The notes: generated by a model from the letters alone, not told the origin. Shown: positions 28,579 to 37,002, counted from the first letter of the stretch. The stretch is DNA of 64,000 bases from DASRIA01 sp963768885 (GCA_963768885.1 CAVYJN010000006.1:1-64000); one strand, 5' to 3'. Program-made: numbers and translations.

Positions 28579-29229
28579 TCAAGCGAGCGCCCTCTCGAGC
28601 GCCTCGCCGATCGGATCCTCCCCACCCACCACGTACAGCACCCGGCGCGGGGAGCGCGGGTCGTGGAGGACCGCCGCCAGGACCCCGGCCACATCCGCGC
28701 GTGCGACCGCGGCCCGGACGGGCTCGGCCTGGATCCGCACGCGGCCGGTCGCCGGCTCGTCGGTCAGCATGCCGGGCCGCAGGATCGTCCACGCGCGGTC
28801 GCTCTCGATCAGAGCGCGGTCCGCCTCCGCCTTCGCGCGCAGGTAGACGCTGAACACGTCGTCGCCGTCGGGAGGGCGCTCGGCGCCGACCGAGCTGATC
28901 ATCACGTAGCGCTCCACGCCCGCGCCGCGCGACGCCTCGAGGAGCTTGACGGCGCCGTCCCGGTCCATCGTCAGCTTGCGCTCCGCGCCGCTGCCCGGGC
29001 CCGCGCCGGCCGCGAACACGACCGCGTCCGCGCCGGCGACCGCTTCGGTCACCTCCTCGACGGTGGCCGTCTCGAGATCGCAGACGACCGGCTCGCTGCC
29101 GTCGGCGCGCAGGTCGTCGGCGTGCGCGGGATTGCGGATCAGCCCGCGTACGCGATCACCACGGCCGGCCAGCAGCCGTGCGAGATGCCGCGCGATCTTT
29201 CCGTGGCCGCCCGCGATCACGACGAGCAT
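28579..29229 (-). CDS. NAD(P)-binding atypical SDR protein
   Basis: A 216-residue Rossmann protein with the N-terminal dinucleotide site VVIAGGHGKIARHLARLL and the central ADAVVFAAGAG. It resembles the atypical short-chain dehydrogenases (NAD(P)H-binding, YwnB-like), many of which lack the full catalytic Tyr-Lys pair. Here the equivalent region reads VYLRAKAEAD. The substrate is unknown. It runs convergent to the beta-helix gene. Confidence 0.82.
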   Translation of the reverse strand: MLVVIAGGHGKIARHLARLLAGRGDRVRGLIRNPAHADDLRADGSEPVVCDLETATVEEVTEAVAGADAVVFAAGAGPGSGAERKLTMDRDGAVKLLEASRGAGVERYVMISSVGAERPPDGDDVFSVYLRAKAEADRALIESDRAWTILRPGMLTDEPATGRVRIQAEPVRAAVARADVAGVLAAVLHDPRSPRRVLYVVGGEDPIGEALERALA

Positions 29230-29260
29230 CGAGACTCCGATCCGCGTCGCGCGCCGGGCA

Positions 29261-30010
29261 TCAGAACGTCGGCTCGAACGCCAGCGCGCTCACGACCTCG
29301 CGCGTCTGCGGCGCGGGCTGGTCCTGCGTCGAGTAGGGACGGTTGAGGAGATGGCCGCGATGCACCAGCGTAGTCGAGCCTCCCCCGTCGAGGTTGATCG
29401 CGCTTTCGACGCCGAGGCCGACCATCACCTGCGCCAGCTCGAGCATCGACAGCCCGGCATCGACTCGCGAGCGTCGCCCGTCACAGGCGACCGCGACCAG
29501 CGTCTCGTTCGAGACGCCGAGCGCCGCGCGCGGATAGCGCCCCTCGGTGATGTCGGAGTCGAACTGCGCCGCGCCCGCCGAGAAGCCCTCGAGGTCGACG
29601 TCGGGATCGAAGACGACCTCTCCGCCCGCCACGAGCAGCGGCCCGGCCTGCACGAGGTCGCCGGTGGGGCTCGCCGGCGCCGCGTCCCGGGCGAGCAGAC
29701 GCACCTCGGCGCCGTCGGCGACCACGCAGGAGCGGCGCTGCGCGTACGGCGCGTCCACCGGTTCGTGTTGCCTTGCACGCCCGTCGATCCACAGCTCGCC
29801 GAGGGGGCGGTAGGGGTCGCGCAGGAAGAATCCGGCGACGACCGCCTCGCCGGCGCCGTTCGCGGCGCACCACACGTCGAGCCGCTCGGTGCGGGGGAAA
29901 TGCACGACGCGGACCCGCGTGGACCGGCGCGGGTGCAGGACCGCGTACACCGTCGTCTGTGCCCCGTCGGCGAGCGTGTGCCGCCAGAGCCGATACTCGA
30001 TCCCGTCCAC
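29261..30010 (-). CDS. Phosphodiester glycosidase (NAGPA/DUF2233) family protein
   Basis: A 249-residue protein whose C-terminal part carries the family signature SAINLDGGGSTTLV, together with the SNETLVAVACDGRR segment. Relatives remove N-acetylglucosamine or act on sugar phosphodiesters. No signal peptide is seen, unlike many family members. The start is GTG 30010. It probably shares a transcript with the SDR gene 31 bases downstream. Confidence 0.83.
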   Translation of the reverse strand: MDGIEYRLWRHTLADGAQTTVYAVLHPRRSTRVRVVHFPRTERLDVWCAANGAGEAVVAGFFLRDPYRPLGELWIDGRARQHEPVDAPYAQRRSCVVADGAEVRLLARDAAPASPTGDLVQAGPLLVAGGEVVFDPDVDLEGFSAGAAQFDSDITEGRYPRAALGVSNETLVAVACDGRRSRVDAGLSMLELAQVMVGLGVESAINLDGGGSTTLVHRGHLLNRPYSTQDQPAPQTREVVSALAFEPTF

Positions 30011-30045
30011 GAGTGGGCCAACCTAACCCACCGCAGGGTCTGCGG

Positions 30046-30867
30046 CTAATCCGACGAGCGCGGCCGCGCGGTTGGCTTGCGGGCGTGGATGATCGCCGAC
30101 GTGGCGTGTTCATGGACGCGATGCGTTTCGCGGATCTCCACGTCTCGCAGGCCTGCATCTTGCAGCGCGCGCTCGAACTCCCCGCGCGTCAGCGCCCCGG
30201 CGATGCAGCCGGTCCACGCCTGCATGTCGGCGCGTGTGGCGTCGTCCATGTCGTCGTCGGCGATCACGTCCGAAACCGCAAACCGGCCCCCGGGCTTCAA
30301 GACTCGAGCCGCCTCACCCAGCACCTTCCCCTTGTCACCTGAAAGGTTGATCACGCAGTTGGAGATCACGACGTCGACGCTCGCCTCCGGAAGCGGTAGT
30401 TGCTCGATGTAGCCTTTGATGAACTCGACGTTGCCGATGCCTGCCTCGGCGGCGTTCTGCCGGGCAAGGGCGAGCATCTCGTCGGTCATGTCGATCCCGA
30501 TCGCCTTGCCCGTCGGGGCGACGCGACGGGCGGAGATCAGCACGTCCGCACCTGCGCCCGAACCGAGGTCGAGAACCGTCTCGCCGTCATGAAGCTCGGC
30601 AACGGCCGTCGGGACCCCGCACCCCAGGGATGCGGCCACGGCGGCCTCCGTTCCGGCCTCCACTTCGTCGTACAGCGTCGCGCCGAAGACCTCTCGGCCC
30701 TCTCGGTCGGTCGTGTCGGCCGGCGTATCGCAACATGACGACTCCGGCGCATCGGCAGTGCCACATCCGCAGCCAGATTGGGTTTCCTCGGCCACCGCGC
30801 GAGCGGCGGCGGCGTATCGGTCGCGCACTTCTTCGCGGATGGTCGTGGGATCAGTCAGCTCAGCCAT
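30046..30867 (-). CDS. arsM: Arsenite S-adenosylmethionine methyltransferase
   Basis: A 273-residue class I methyltransferase: SAM motif I VLDLGSGAGADVLISA, then GIDMTDEML and the product-site region DVVISNCVINLS. Cysteines expected for As(III) binding are present (SLGCGVP, SNCVINL, AWTGCIAG), and the N-terminus has extra Cys (GCGCG, SSCC). It converts arsenite to methylated forms. ATG 30867 has the ribosome site AAGGAGCTG and lies inside the end of arsR with a 13-base overlap, so the two are translated together. Confidence 0.93.
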   Translation of the reverse strand: MAELTDPTTIREEVRDRYAAAARAVAEETQSGCGCGTADAPESSCCDTPADTTDREGREVFGATLYDEVEAGTEAAVAASLGCGVPTAVAELHDGETVLDLGSGAGADVLISARRVAPTGKAIGIDMTDEMLALARQNAAEAGIGNVEFIKGYIEQLPLPEASVDVVISNCVINLSGDKGKVLGEAARVLKPGGRFAVSDVIADDDMDDATRADMQAWTGCIAGALTRGEFERALQDAGLRDVEIRETHRVHEHATSAIIHARKPTARPRSSD

Positions 30868-31208
30868 GTCGACAGCTCCTTCAAGGCGTTGGGGAGTACG
30901 TAGTAATAGGCCCACAGGCCCTGCCGCTCGACGCCGACGATCTCGGCATCGCGCAGCTTCTTCAGGTGGTGCGAGAGGGTGGGCTGCGATACATCGAACA
31001 GCGGCACCAGCTCACAGACGCAGACCTTGCCGGGAGCCTTGCGCAGCACGTCTACGAGCTGCACACGGATCGGATCGCTCAACGCCTTGGCGAGTTCCGC
31101 CAGCCGCTGCGCCTGGCGAGGCCCAACGTCGGGCTTGACGAGCGGCTCACAGCACACCTCGCCCGCCGCGCGCTTGCGCTTGGGGGCGAGCTTTAGATCG
31201 ACAGCCAT
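30855..31208 (-). CDS. arsR: ArsR-type arsenic-responsive repressor
   Basis: A 117-residue winged-helix repressor. The recognition region is VSQPTLSHHLKKL. As(III)-binding Cys candidates are CVC in the segment before it (GKVCVCELVPLF) and a vicinal Cys pair near the N-terminus (EVCCEPL). It would release DNA on binding arsenite and so derepress itself and arsM, with which it overlaps. A palindromic operator lies directly upstream of its start codon. Confidence 0.92.
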   Translation of the reverse strand: MAVDLKLAPKRKRAAGEVCCEPLVKPDVGPRQAQRLAELAKALSDPIRVQLVDVLRKAPGKVCVCELVPLFDVSQPTLSHHLKKLRDAEIVGVERQGLWAYYYVLPNALKELSTWLS

Positions 31209-31210
31209 CG

Positions 31211-31250
31211 ATGTAGCCTAGCAGCTACATAGACAGATGTCGATGTAGTT
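31211..31250 (-). promoter_or_regulatory. Probable ArsR operator
   Basis: ATGTAGC-(6)-GCTACAT is a perfect inverted repeat, followed by two more ATGT-containing half sites (ATGTCGATGTAG). It begins two bases upstream of the arsR start codon, so the bound repressor would cover the start of transcription and translation. The assignment to ArsR is by position. Confidence 0.7.
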
Positions 31251-31260
31251 ACGAGGGACG

Positions 31261-31293
31261 GAAAGGCGGGCCACTTTGGGCGACCCGCCTTTC
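31261..31293 (-). terminator. Hairpin terminator
   Basis: GAAAGGCGGG and CCCGCCTTTC form a 10-bp stem around 13 bases. On the minus strand it follows the secreted-protein gene (stop at 31304) and precedes the arsR promoter, insulating the two. Confidence 0.6.
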
Positions 31294-31303
31294 AGTCGTC
31301 GAC

Positions 31304-31936
31304 CTAGGGCTGTTGCCAGTGGATGTTGGCCGCGAGCCCGGGCACGGGCGGACCGACCGCCGGGTTGTAGCCGGAGGCCCCGTACTCGTTCGGCGCCAGC
31401 GAAGTGCCGTCGCTCTCGATGCACGGCGCCGTGGGGGAGTCCTCCACGTCCACGTGGGCGTAGGTGAACGGCCCCAGCGTCGAGATCCCGTTGAGCGTCG
31501 TCACGTCGACCGTGAGCGCCCCGGAGTTGCCGTTGCCCTGACGGTTGGTCGTCAGCTCACCGATGACGTTGTTGAACCCGGAGTGGTCTCCGTCCGGCGG
31601 CAGGCCGCCCGTCGGGGTCCCCCTGCTCGTCTGAAGCTGAACGGTCAACGTGCAGTTCGGCACGGCGTTCTTCGCCGCGACGACGACCACGATGTGATTG
31701 GGATCGCCCGGGACGGTGGGGCGGAAGTTGACGAACCCGATCACCGGGTCCGGCCCTCCCGTCACGGGGTCGCTGGTCGTGACGTTCCACCCGTTGTTGG
31801 TGTTGTCGTAGAGGTCGACCTTGGTCTGGCCCGCTTCGCCGGGTGTGACGTGATCGGCCATCGCGATCGGCGCCCCGGCCAGCATGAACGTGAGAGCGAG
31901 GAATATCGGTGCTCGCCCCCATTTGATGAGTGGCAT
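31304..31936 (-). CDS. Secreted protein of unknown function
   Basis: A 210-residue protein with a signal peptide (RAPIFLALTFMLAGAPIAMA) and a beta-rich mature part containing two Cys. ATG 31936 follows GGGAAAGGGAGGCAAGAG, a good ribosome site. I do not recognise the family. The Gly/Pro/Asn-rich, non-repetitive composition suggests an extracellular single domain. Confidence 0.75.
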   Translation of the reverse strand: MPLIKWGRAPIFLALTFMLAGAPIAMADHVTPGEAGQTKVDLYDNTNNGWNVTTSDPVTGGPDPVIGFVNFRPTVPGDPNHIVVVVAAKNAVPNCTLTVQLQTSRGTPTGGLPPDGDHSGFNNVIGELTTNRQGNGNSGALTVDVTTLNGISTLGPFTYAHVDVEDSPTAPCIESDGTSLAPNEYGASGYNPAVGPPVPGLAANIHWQQP

Positions 31937-32169
31937 CTCTTGCCTCCCTTTCCCCCTCAGTGGGTTGAGCCATCCGTGATGCTGCGATCCGTCTGGAGCT
32001 TGCCTAACCTAACCGCCCCGGCGGGTAAAGACCTTCGGCCACGCTTCGCCCACGTCGCCTGGGATCGCGCATGAGCGCGGGGAGTCCGACGATGGGCGGG
32101 GGCTGGCGAGCGCCTTGCTCACCGATGACCCTGCAGTTAGGGTCGCTCTGGATCAGAGGAGAGGAACGG

Positions 32170-33520
32170 ATGCCTAGATTTCTTGGGCTGGTCGTCGGAG
32201 CGCTAGCCGCCATGCTGGTTGCCTTGCCAGGTGGCCAGGCGTTCGCGGCCCATGTCGCATGCGGTGACGTGATCACCCAGGACACGACGCTCGACTCGGA
32301 CCTGATCGACTGTCCGGGCGACGGCCTGGTGATCGGGGCCGAAGGCGTCACCCTCGATTTGAATGGTCACACCATCGACGGCGATGGCGATCCTCGGCCT
32401 CGCCTTGGCTGCGACACGGGCATCGTGAACGGCCGGTTCGACAACTGCAGTGGCCAGCAGGCGGGGCACGGCGGGGTAACCATCCGAGACGGCACGGTGC
32501 GCGGGTTTGCGCACGGCGTTCAGGTCATCGCCGCCGACCACAACTCGTTGCTGCAACTCCGGCTCTACGACAACAGCGGCTTCGGCGGCATCGTGACCTA
32601 TCTCATGTCGAATGGCCGAATACACGGCAACCGAGCGCTGGACAACCACAGCGCCGGCATCGCGGTATACGAGCCCGAGGGGCGCACGACGATCACGGGG
32701 AACGTCCTAGGCCGGAACTCCGGCTGGGGGATCGAGCTTGCCGGCGGTGTTGCTGGAGACCGACTGGAGAACAACGTCGCTTTCGGCAACGCCTCCGGCT
32801 TCTTCATCTTCGGCGCGAGAGGCTTGCTGATCAGGGGGAATCGATCCTTCGCGAATCGCGGTACCGGCATGAGCCTCGTGGACGGGGCCTCCGAGAATTA
32901 CGTCGAGGGCAATCGTGTATGGGACAACGGCTTCGCCGGCATAGATATGAGCGAGGGAGTGCACGGAAACCGGGTGGAGCGAAACACCGTTTTCCGCAAT
33001 GCGTCAGCCTCCCCATCCAATTACCTGTCGGGCGGGATAACGGTCCAGGAGGGCGACGACAACCGGATCGTCGGGAACCGGATCTTCGAGAACGGTGGTC
33101 TCGGTGGCATCGTCATCACCGCCGAGAGCGGCGGCGACGCCGTCGCGTCAAACCTTGTTCGCAGCAACGGTGGACATGGGATCTTCATCGGGACGCTGTA
33201 CGAGGACGCAGGCGGCATGGTCATCGCCGGAAACCGCTCGATTCAGAATGGCGCGGACGGCATCCACGTCAGCCAGGAGATGACGGACCCCGAGACCCAC
33301 ATCCAGGTCTCCGAGCTGCGCGGCAACCGCACGGATCGAAATGGTGACGACGGGATCGACGTGAGAAGCGACAAGGTCGCCCTGGTGGCGAACAGCGGCG
33401 AGGTGGAACTTCGATCTCGGCATCGAGGCGATCGCGGGCGTGCTGGACGGCGGCGGGAACAGGGCCTTCGGCAACGGCAACCCGCTGCAGTGCATCAACA
33501 TCGCCTGCGGGCGTAAGTAG
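32170..33520 (+). pseudogene. Secreted beta-helix (NosD-like) protein, copy B, frameshifted near the end
   Basis: Signal peptide (FLGLVVGALAAMLVALPGGQ), the cap CGDVITQDTTLDSDLIDC, and some ten beta-helix turns (for example NRVWDNGFAGIDM) are intact. At about 33405, after KVALVANSG, the frame shifts. The expected end, NFDLGIEAIAGVLDGGGN and QCINIACGRK, is found in the next frame with its stop at 33518-33520. The ribosome site is AGAGGAGAGG, 5 bases before ATG 32170. About 65 bases upstream of the start are shared with copy C (41550), as are the first codons, showing duplication of promoter and gene together. It ends 10 bases before the oldest tRNA-Val fragment. Confidence 0.82.
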
Positions 33521-33530
33521 GCGACCCGGA

Positions 33531-33570
33531 TGGGCGCGGCTGGGATCGAACAGCGACCTCTCGCGTGAAG
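33531..33570 (-). other. Degenerate 3' fragment of tRNA-Val (attachment-site remnant 1)
   Basis: The sequence matches the 3' end of the intact tRNA-Val at 46917-46988, with one base lost in the T arm and two near the anticodon stem. The orientation is the same as the intact gene. It is the most eroded of the three copies and the farthest from the intact gene, as expected for the oldest junction. Confidence 0.65.
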
Positions 33571-33649
33571 AACGCAGGCAAGACGGCCGCGATCCCCCTC
33601 GAAGAGCGCTTTTGGTTAACCGCAGCTCTAGGTAGGATCGGCAACGGGC

Positions 33650-34048
33650 ATGAAGAAGAGCGGGTCGCAGGAAAGCAAGTCTCCTTCTCAGCTGATAGAC
33701 GCGAGAATCAAGGAGCTAGGCGACTGGCGGGGCGAGATGCTCAGCCGGCTCCGTACCTTGGTCAAGGAAGCCGATCCCGAAGTCGTCGAGGAGTGGAAGT
33801 GGAGAGGGGTTCCGGTGTGGTCGCACGACGGATTGATCTGCACGGGCGAGACCTACAAGAACGTCGTGAAGATGACCTTCGCCAAGGGGGCGGCTCTGAA
33901 GGATCCGTCGGGCCTCTTCAACTCCAGCCTTGACGGGAACACAAGGCGTGCCATCGACTTCCACGAGGGCGAGAAGATAGACGAGGAGGCGTTGAAGACT
34001 CTCGTCCGCGCCGCCGTGACCCTGAACAAGTCCAAAGCCCAAAGCTAG
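33650..34048 (+). CDS. DUF1801 family protein
   Basis: A 132-residue soluble protein of the DUF1801 (YdhG-like) type. It has the conserved EEWKWRGVPVW and an aromatic/basic strand CTGETYKNVVKMTFAKGA, and ends in a helix EEALKTLVRAA. The function of the family is unknown. It is the first gene inside the innermost tRNA-Val-bounded segment and runs convergent to the SnoaL pair. Confidence 0.82.
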   Translation: MKKSGSQESKSPSQLIDARIKELGDWRGEMLSRLRTLVKEADPEVVEEWKWRGVPVWSHDGLICTGETYKNVVKMTFAKGAALKDPSGLFNSSLDGNTRRAIDFHEGEKIDEEALKTLVRAAVTLNKSKAQS

Positions 34049-34103
34049 TCCACGGAATGGGGATGGGCCGCATGGCCCGCCTCTCCGAAGAGCGGTACTC
34101 GGG

Positions 34104-34544
34104 TCAGCCCATCTGGTGAGCGTCCTGCTCCGACAGCCCCACGGCTTCGAGGGCTTCGGCGTGGGTTACGAACTGCACAACCCGAAGGATTCGACCTGCA
34201 CGAAGTTCGAATACTGCGCCAGTTGCCGGGTTCCTTAGTCCGCCCGTGATTGGCGCGCCGCTTTGCTTCCCTACGCCGTGGTAACGAATGCGAGCAACAA
34301 CGCGATCTCCCGCAGCTCGTATGTCTTCGATCTCAATGCCCCAGTCCGCCCAAGCGTCCTCAAACTCTGCGGCGTGCCGCCGGATCGCATCGCGCCCAGA
34401 GTGAACACCGGCACTCGGGTAAATGGGCACGTCGTGCCACTCGATCTCGGGATCGCAGAACTCGTCAAGCCAGTCATCGGTCTCGGTGACTGGGCCGATA
34501 GCCTCGAGCATCGCGCGCACGGCCTCCACGTTCTCCTGCGACAT
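34104..34544 (-). CDS. SnoaL/NTF2-like protein, second member of a pair
   Basis: A 146-residue SnoaL-fold protein starting MSQENVEAVR and ending EAVGLSEQDAHQMG. The NTF2-like cone fold forms dimers with an internal pocket; members include cyclases, isomerases and many of unknown role. The family Trp of EIEWHDVP and the His of GVHSGRDAIRRH are visible. Its start codon follows the stop of the upstream SnoaL gene with only GCG between (TAG-GCG-ATG), so translation is coupled. Confidence 0.85.
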   Translation of the reverse strand: MSQENVEAVRAMLEAIGPVTETDDWLDEFCDPEIEWHDVPIYPSAGVHSGRDAIRRHAAEFEDAWADWGIEIEDIRAAGDRVVARIRYHGVGKQSGAPITGGLRNPATGAVFELRAGRILRVVQFVTHAEALEAVGLSEQDAHQMG

Positions 34545-34547
34545 CGC

Positions 34548-34967
34548 CTACTCCGAGAGCCCTGCGGCTTCGAGGGCCGCTTCGCGATCGCCCCAGACCT
34601 CCACTCGCCGCACCTTCCCGTCGTGGACGGTGTAGACGTACGCCGACCGCTGGGTCACCGGAACTCCGCTGGTCCGCCCCCGCGCGTGGTGGGTCGCAAC
34701 GAGGAACACGCGCTCACCGGAACCGCGCGACTCCTCGATCTCGAATCGGTAGCCGGGGCCGAACTGCCTGAACCAGTCTCCGAACCACTCACCTACTGCG
34801 CCCCGCCCATCAACGAACTCGATTAGCTCAGAGTCTCCACCGGACAGCAGGTCGCCATGAAGGACGAGTGTCACGTCCTCCGCGTAGGCGCTCATCACAG
34901 ACGCGAAGTCCCCCGCGGTCGTGTCTTCCAACTGCTTGACAACGATCTCCACGTTCTCCTGCGACAT
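34548..34967 (-). CDS. SnoaL/NTF2-like protein, first member of a pair
   Basis: A 139-residue protein starting MSQENVEIVVKQ and ending EAAGLSE. The interior differs strongly from its partner and from other array members. Its N-terminal half (SVMSAYAEDVTLVLHGDLL) resembles ketosteroid-isomerase-like proteins. It starts at the conserved promoter/start module, with no separate leader or ribosome site evident upstream. Confidence 0.85.
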   Translation of the reverse strand: MSQENVEIVVKQLEDTTAGDFASVMSAYAEDVTLVLHGDLLSGGDSELIEFVDGRGAVGEWFGDWFRQFGPGYRFEIEESRGSGERVFLVATHHARGRTSGVPVTQRSAYVYTVHDGKVRRVEVWGDREAALEAAGLSE

Positions 34968-34982
34968 CGCCCGCGCAGTATC
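34968..34982 (-). promoter_or_regulatory. Conserved SnoaL promoter/start module
   Basis: Read on the minus strand this is GATACTGCGCGGGCG directly before the ATG. GATACT fits a -10 element and its first base lies 15 bases before the ATG, too close for a ribosome site, so a leaderless transcript is likely. The same module, almost base for base, precedes the other first-of-pair SnoaL genes. Confidence 0.6.
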
Positions 34983-34990
34983 CCGCAGGC

Positions 34991-35023
34991 TCAGGAGTCG
35001 CCCTGAGCATCTTGCTCCGACAG
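34991..35023 (-). pseudogene. SnoaL gene 3'-tail fragment
   Basis: The minus strand holds CTGTCGGAGCAAGATGCTC and a following ACTCCTGA, matching the LSEQDA(H)-x-DS tail of second-member SnoaL genes. No body of the gene remains. The standard spacer and promoter follow it. Confidence 0.6.
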
Positions 35024-35062
35024 GCGACGTCTGAAGTGCTCAGGCGTCCGCAGCCTCGGTCC

Positions 35063-35338
35063 TCATGCGTTCGCGACTACCTCGCCGACCATGACCTTGT
35101 TGAGCGTCACACCTGGGTTCGAATCAGTGTTCTCGCGGATTTGGTCGGCTGCCGTGCGAGCCGCGTCCTCGGATTCGAAAACGATGACCGAGTTCCCTTC
35201 ATCCCCGCCTTCGAGCCTCACCCAATAGCCGGCAACGAAGCCGGGCGCTTGAGACACACGGGGAACGATGCTCTCCCGCAAGAACTCGGTTGCCCCGGGG
35301 CCGTCCTGAACGCTCACCCTGACCACTACTGCGTGCAT
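35063..35338 (-). CDS. Antibiotic-biosynthesis-monooxygenase-like (dimeric alpha-beta barrel) protein
   Basis: A 91-residue protein of ferredoxin-like dimeric alpha-beta barrel type: VVVRVSVQDGPGATEFLRE, PGFVAGYWVRL, NSVIVFESEDAARTAAD. ATG 35338 follows AAGAGGAGGAGCC, an unusually strong ribosome site. The sequence upstream contains a complete SnoaL promoter/start module whose ATG opens only four codons before a stop. This gene thus sits where a SnoaL gene would be and probably uses that promoter. Confidence 0.75.
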   Translation of the reverse strand: MHAVVVRVSVQDGPGATEFLRESIVPRVSQAPGFVAGYWVRLEGGDEGNSVIVFESEDAARTAADQIRENTDSNPGVTLNKVMVGEVVANA

Positions 35339-35377
35339 GGCTCCTCCTCTTTCCTGGCTCGACATGCCTGCAGGCTA

Positions 35378-35404
35378 TCCCTGCGACATCGCCCGCGCAG
35401 TATC
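35378..35404 (-). promoter_or_regulatory. SnoaL promoter/start module with truncated start
   Basis: On the minus strand GATACTGCGCGGGCG precedes ATGTCGCAGGGATAG, encoding only Met-Ser-Gln-Gly. This is a SnoaL start cut off after four codons, now upstream of the barrel-fold gene. Confidence 0.6.
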
Positions 35405-35412
35405 CCGCAGGC

Positions 35413-35832
35413 TCAAGAGTCCGTGTGAGCGTCTTGCTCCGACAGCCCTGCGGCTTCGAGGGCTTCCTCTTCGGTCGCATACTCCGCTACCTCGACCACC
35501 CGGCCGTCGCGAATCGTGAACAGCTGCACGTATTTCCCGCGCACAACCGCGCCGGATTCTCGCCCCTGTCCACACAGGTCGGTCACCGCGATGACCTGAT
35601 CGCCGAGGTCCACCACCTCGTGAACCTCGAACGACAGATCGTCGAACGTGTCGAGCACGCCGGGCGACGTACGGCTTGTATTCCGCAAGCCCCTGATAGA
35701 CCCGAGCGTCGGGCTCGTCGGTGCGGGTCCGATAGATCAATTCCAAGTGGAACAGGTCGAAGAACGCCGACAGGTCCCCTGCATTGAAAGCTCGTTAGCT
35801 CGCCGTGCCAGCTCCACGTTCTCCTGCGACAT
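35413..35832 (-). pseudogene. SnoaL/NTF2-like gene, two frameshifts
   Basis: It starts MSQENVELARRANELSMQG at ATG 35832. One base is missing in the CAGGGGACCTG stretch near 35776; the next part (LELIYRTRTDEPDARVYQGL) is in another frame. A second break near 35670 leads to VLDTFDDLSFEVHEVVDLG and the end AAGLSEQDAHTDS. All segments match the family in order, so it is one recently broken or mis-read gene. It begins at a promoter module yet ends with the tail of a second-pair member, so it stands alone. Confidence 0.78.
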
Positions 35833-35841
35833 CGCCCGCGC

Positions 35842-35847
35842 AGTATC
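35842..35847 (-). promoter_or_regulatory. -10 element of SnoaL promoter module
   Basis: GATACT on the minus strand, its first base 15 bases before the ATG of the frameshifted SnoaL gene. The sequence upstream of it differs from other copies, so the conserved core here is just GGATACTGCGCGGGCG. Confidence 0.5.
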
Positions 35848-35897
35848 CGCTGAGACCTGGCAGCGATCAAGCACCGTCCTGCCGAGGCAAACCTGCG

Positions 35898-35943
35898 ATG
35901 GGCGCGGCTGGGATCGAACCAGCGACCTCTCGCGTGTGAAGCG
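35898..35943 (-). other. 3' fragment of tRNA-Val (attachment-site remnant 2)
   Basis: 46 bases identical to the 3' part of the intact tRNA-Val (46916-46961), from one base past the discriminator base to the anticodon stem, in the same orientation. The match stops abruptly inside the anticodon stem, as expected at an integration crossover. The D arm and 5' strand are absent, so it is not a functional tRNA. Confidence 0.8.
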
Positions 35944-36068
35944 CGACGACCTGCGAGGCCCGAAATCGCCGTTTCCCGCTCTACGTCGCGAACCTGACGC
36001 ACGGAACGATTCGGGTCGCCGACCGAAATGGTGCCGGATACAGCTCGATCTATCCGGATAAGGGCACT
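35944..36068 (+). repeat. Element-end repeat, copy 1
   Basis: This stretch is closely similar to 41331-41456, with shared blocks such as GCCGTTTCCCGCTCTAC, GACGCACGGAACGAT and GACCGAAATGGTGCCGGA. Both copies lie immediately inside a tRNA-Val fragment in the same orientation. It is read as the end of a mobile element that has inserted at least twice. Confidence 0.65.
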
Positions 36069-36148
36069 GGATGCCGCCGGTGCCCAAACCGAGTCCGGTC
36101 CGCAATAGGACCGACGCGGATGCCAAAGGCAGGCGCACCGCTAGGCGC

Positions 36149-36163
36149 GATACTGCGCGGGCG
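36149..36163 (+). promoter_or_regulatory. SnoaL promoter/start module
   Basis: GATACT (36149-36154) lies before ATG 36164 at the usual distance. Upstream sequence (CTAGGCGC) differs from the array copies. Confidence 0.55.
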
Positions 36164-36565
36164 ATGTCACAGGAGAACGTGGAACTTGTTCGCCGAGCCG
36201 TTGACGCCTTCAACCGGCGCGACCTCGACGCCTCTCTAGCGCTGACCGATGATGACGTGGAGGTCATCCCACGCGCGGTTGCCATGGAGGGCGGGAGTCA
36301 CTATCGGGGCCACGACGGGGTTCGCCGCTGGTGGAAGGACCTGCTCGACGTCTTCCCCGACTTCACCATCGAGCTTGTCGAAGTGCGCGACCTCGGAGAC
36401 CTGACGCTCGCGACCGCACGCCTTCGCGGCCACGGCGCGGGCAGCGACACCCCGACCGAGGAGGCGATCTGGCAGGTGGCCCGGTGGCGGCGCGGGAAGT
36501 GCGTCTGGTGGCGCACCTTCTCCAACTGGGGCGAGGCCCTCGAAGCCGTGGGGCTGTCGGAGTAG
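36164..36565 (+). CDS. SnoaL/NTF2-like protein, first member of a pair
   Basis: A 133-residue protein, MSQENVELVRRAVDAFNRRDLDAS ending WGEALEAVGLSE. A typical SnoaL_2-like pattern: a helix pair, then DDVEVIPRA, HYRGHDGVRRWWKDLL, and a C-terminal strand with Trp-rich CVWWRTFSNWG. A fragment almost identical to its last 25-30 codons occurs at 42897-43012. Its start ATGTCACAGG has one base different from the usual ATGTCGCAGG. Confidence 0.87.
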   Translation: MSQENVELVRRAVDAFNRRDLDASLALTDDDVEVIPRAVAMEGGSHYRGHDGVRRWWKDLLDVFPDFTIELVEVRDLGDLTLATARLRGHGAGSDTPTEEAIWQVARWRRGKCVWWRTFSNWGEALEAVGLSE

Positions 36566-36568
36566 GCG

Positions 36569-36994
36569 ATGTCGCAGGAGAACGTGGAGATGGTGCGACG
36601 GGCCTACGCGGCGTTCAGCGAGGGGAACCTCGGGCCGGTGCTTGAGGCGTTCGATCCGGACATTGAGTGGAACGCTTCCGACGTGTTCTTCGACCAGCCG
36701 CGTACTTACCGTGGGCGACAGACCTGGCAGGAGCAGTTTCTTCCCGAGTTGGCGGAGATCTTCCAGGAATACCGGGCTGTGCCCGAGCAGCTGATCGACG
36801 CCGGAGAGCATGTGCTTGCCGTAGCCCAGGTGGGCGGTCCGGGCAGACGCAGCGGCGCAGACGTGATGGCCCGAGTCGGGCATGTGCTGACGTTCCGGGA
36901 CGGGAGGGTTGTGAGGTTCACCGAGTTCAAAGCCGTTGGTGAGGCCTTCGAAGCCGTCGGGCTGTCGGAGCAAGACGCTCACGCCGACTCCTGA
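36569..36994 (+). CDS. SnoaL/NTF2-like protein, second member of a pair
   Basis: A 141-residue protein, MSQENVEMVRRAYAAF ending EAVGLSEQDAHADS. It shows the canonical FDPDIEWNASDV and TYRGRQTWQEQFL of the SnoaL fold. It is coupled to the preceding gene by TAG-GCG-ATG. The tail QDAHADS is encoded by the beginning of the conserved intergenic module rather than by the variable gene body. Confidence 0.87.
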   Translation: MSQENVEMVRRAYAAFSEGNLGPVLEAFDPDIEWNASDVFFDQPRTYRGRQTWQEQFLPELAEIFQEYRAVPEQLIDAGEHVLAVAQVGGPGRRSGADVMARVGHVLTFRDGRVVRFTEFKAVGEAFEAVGLSEQDAHADS

Positions 36995-37002
36995 GCCTGC
37001 GG

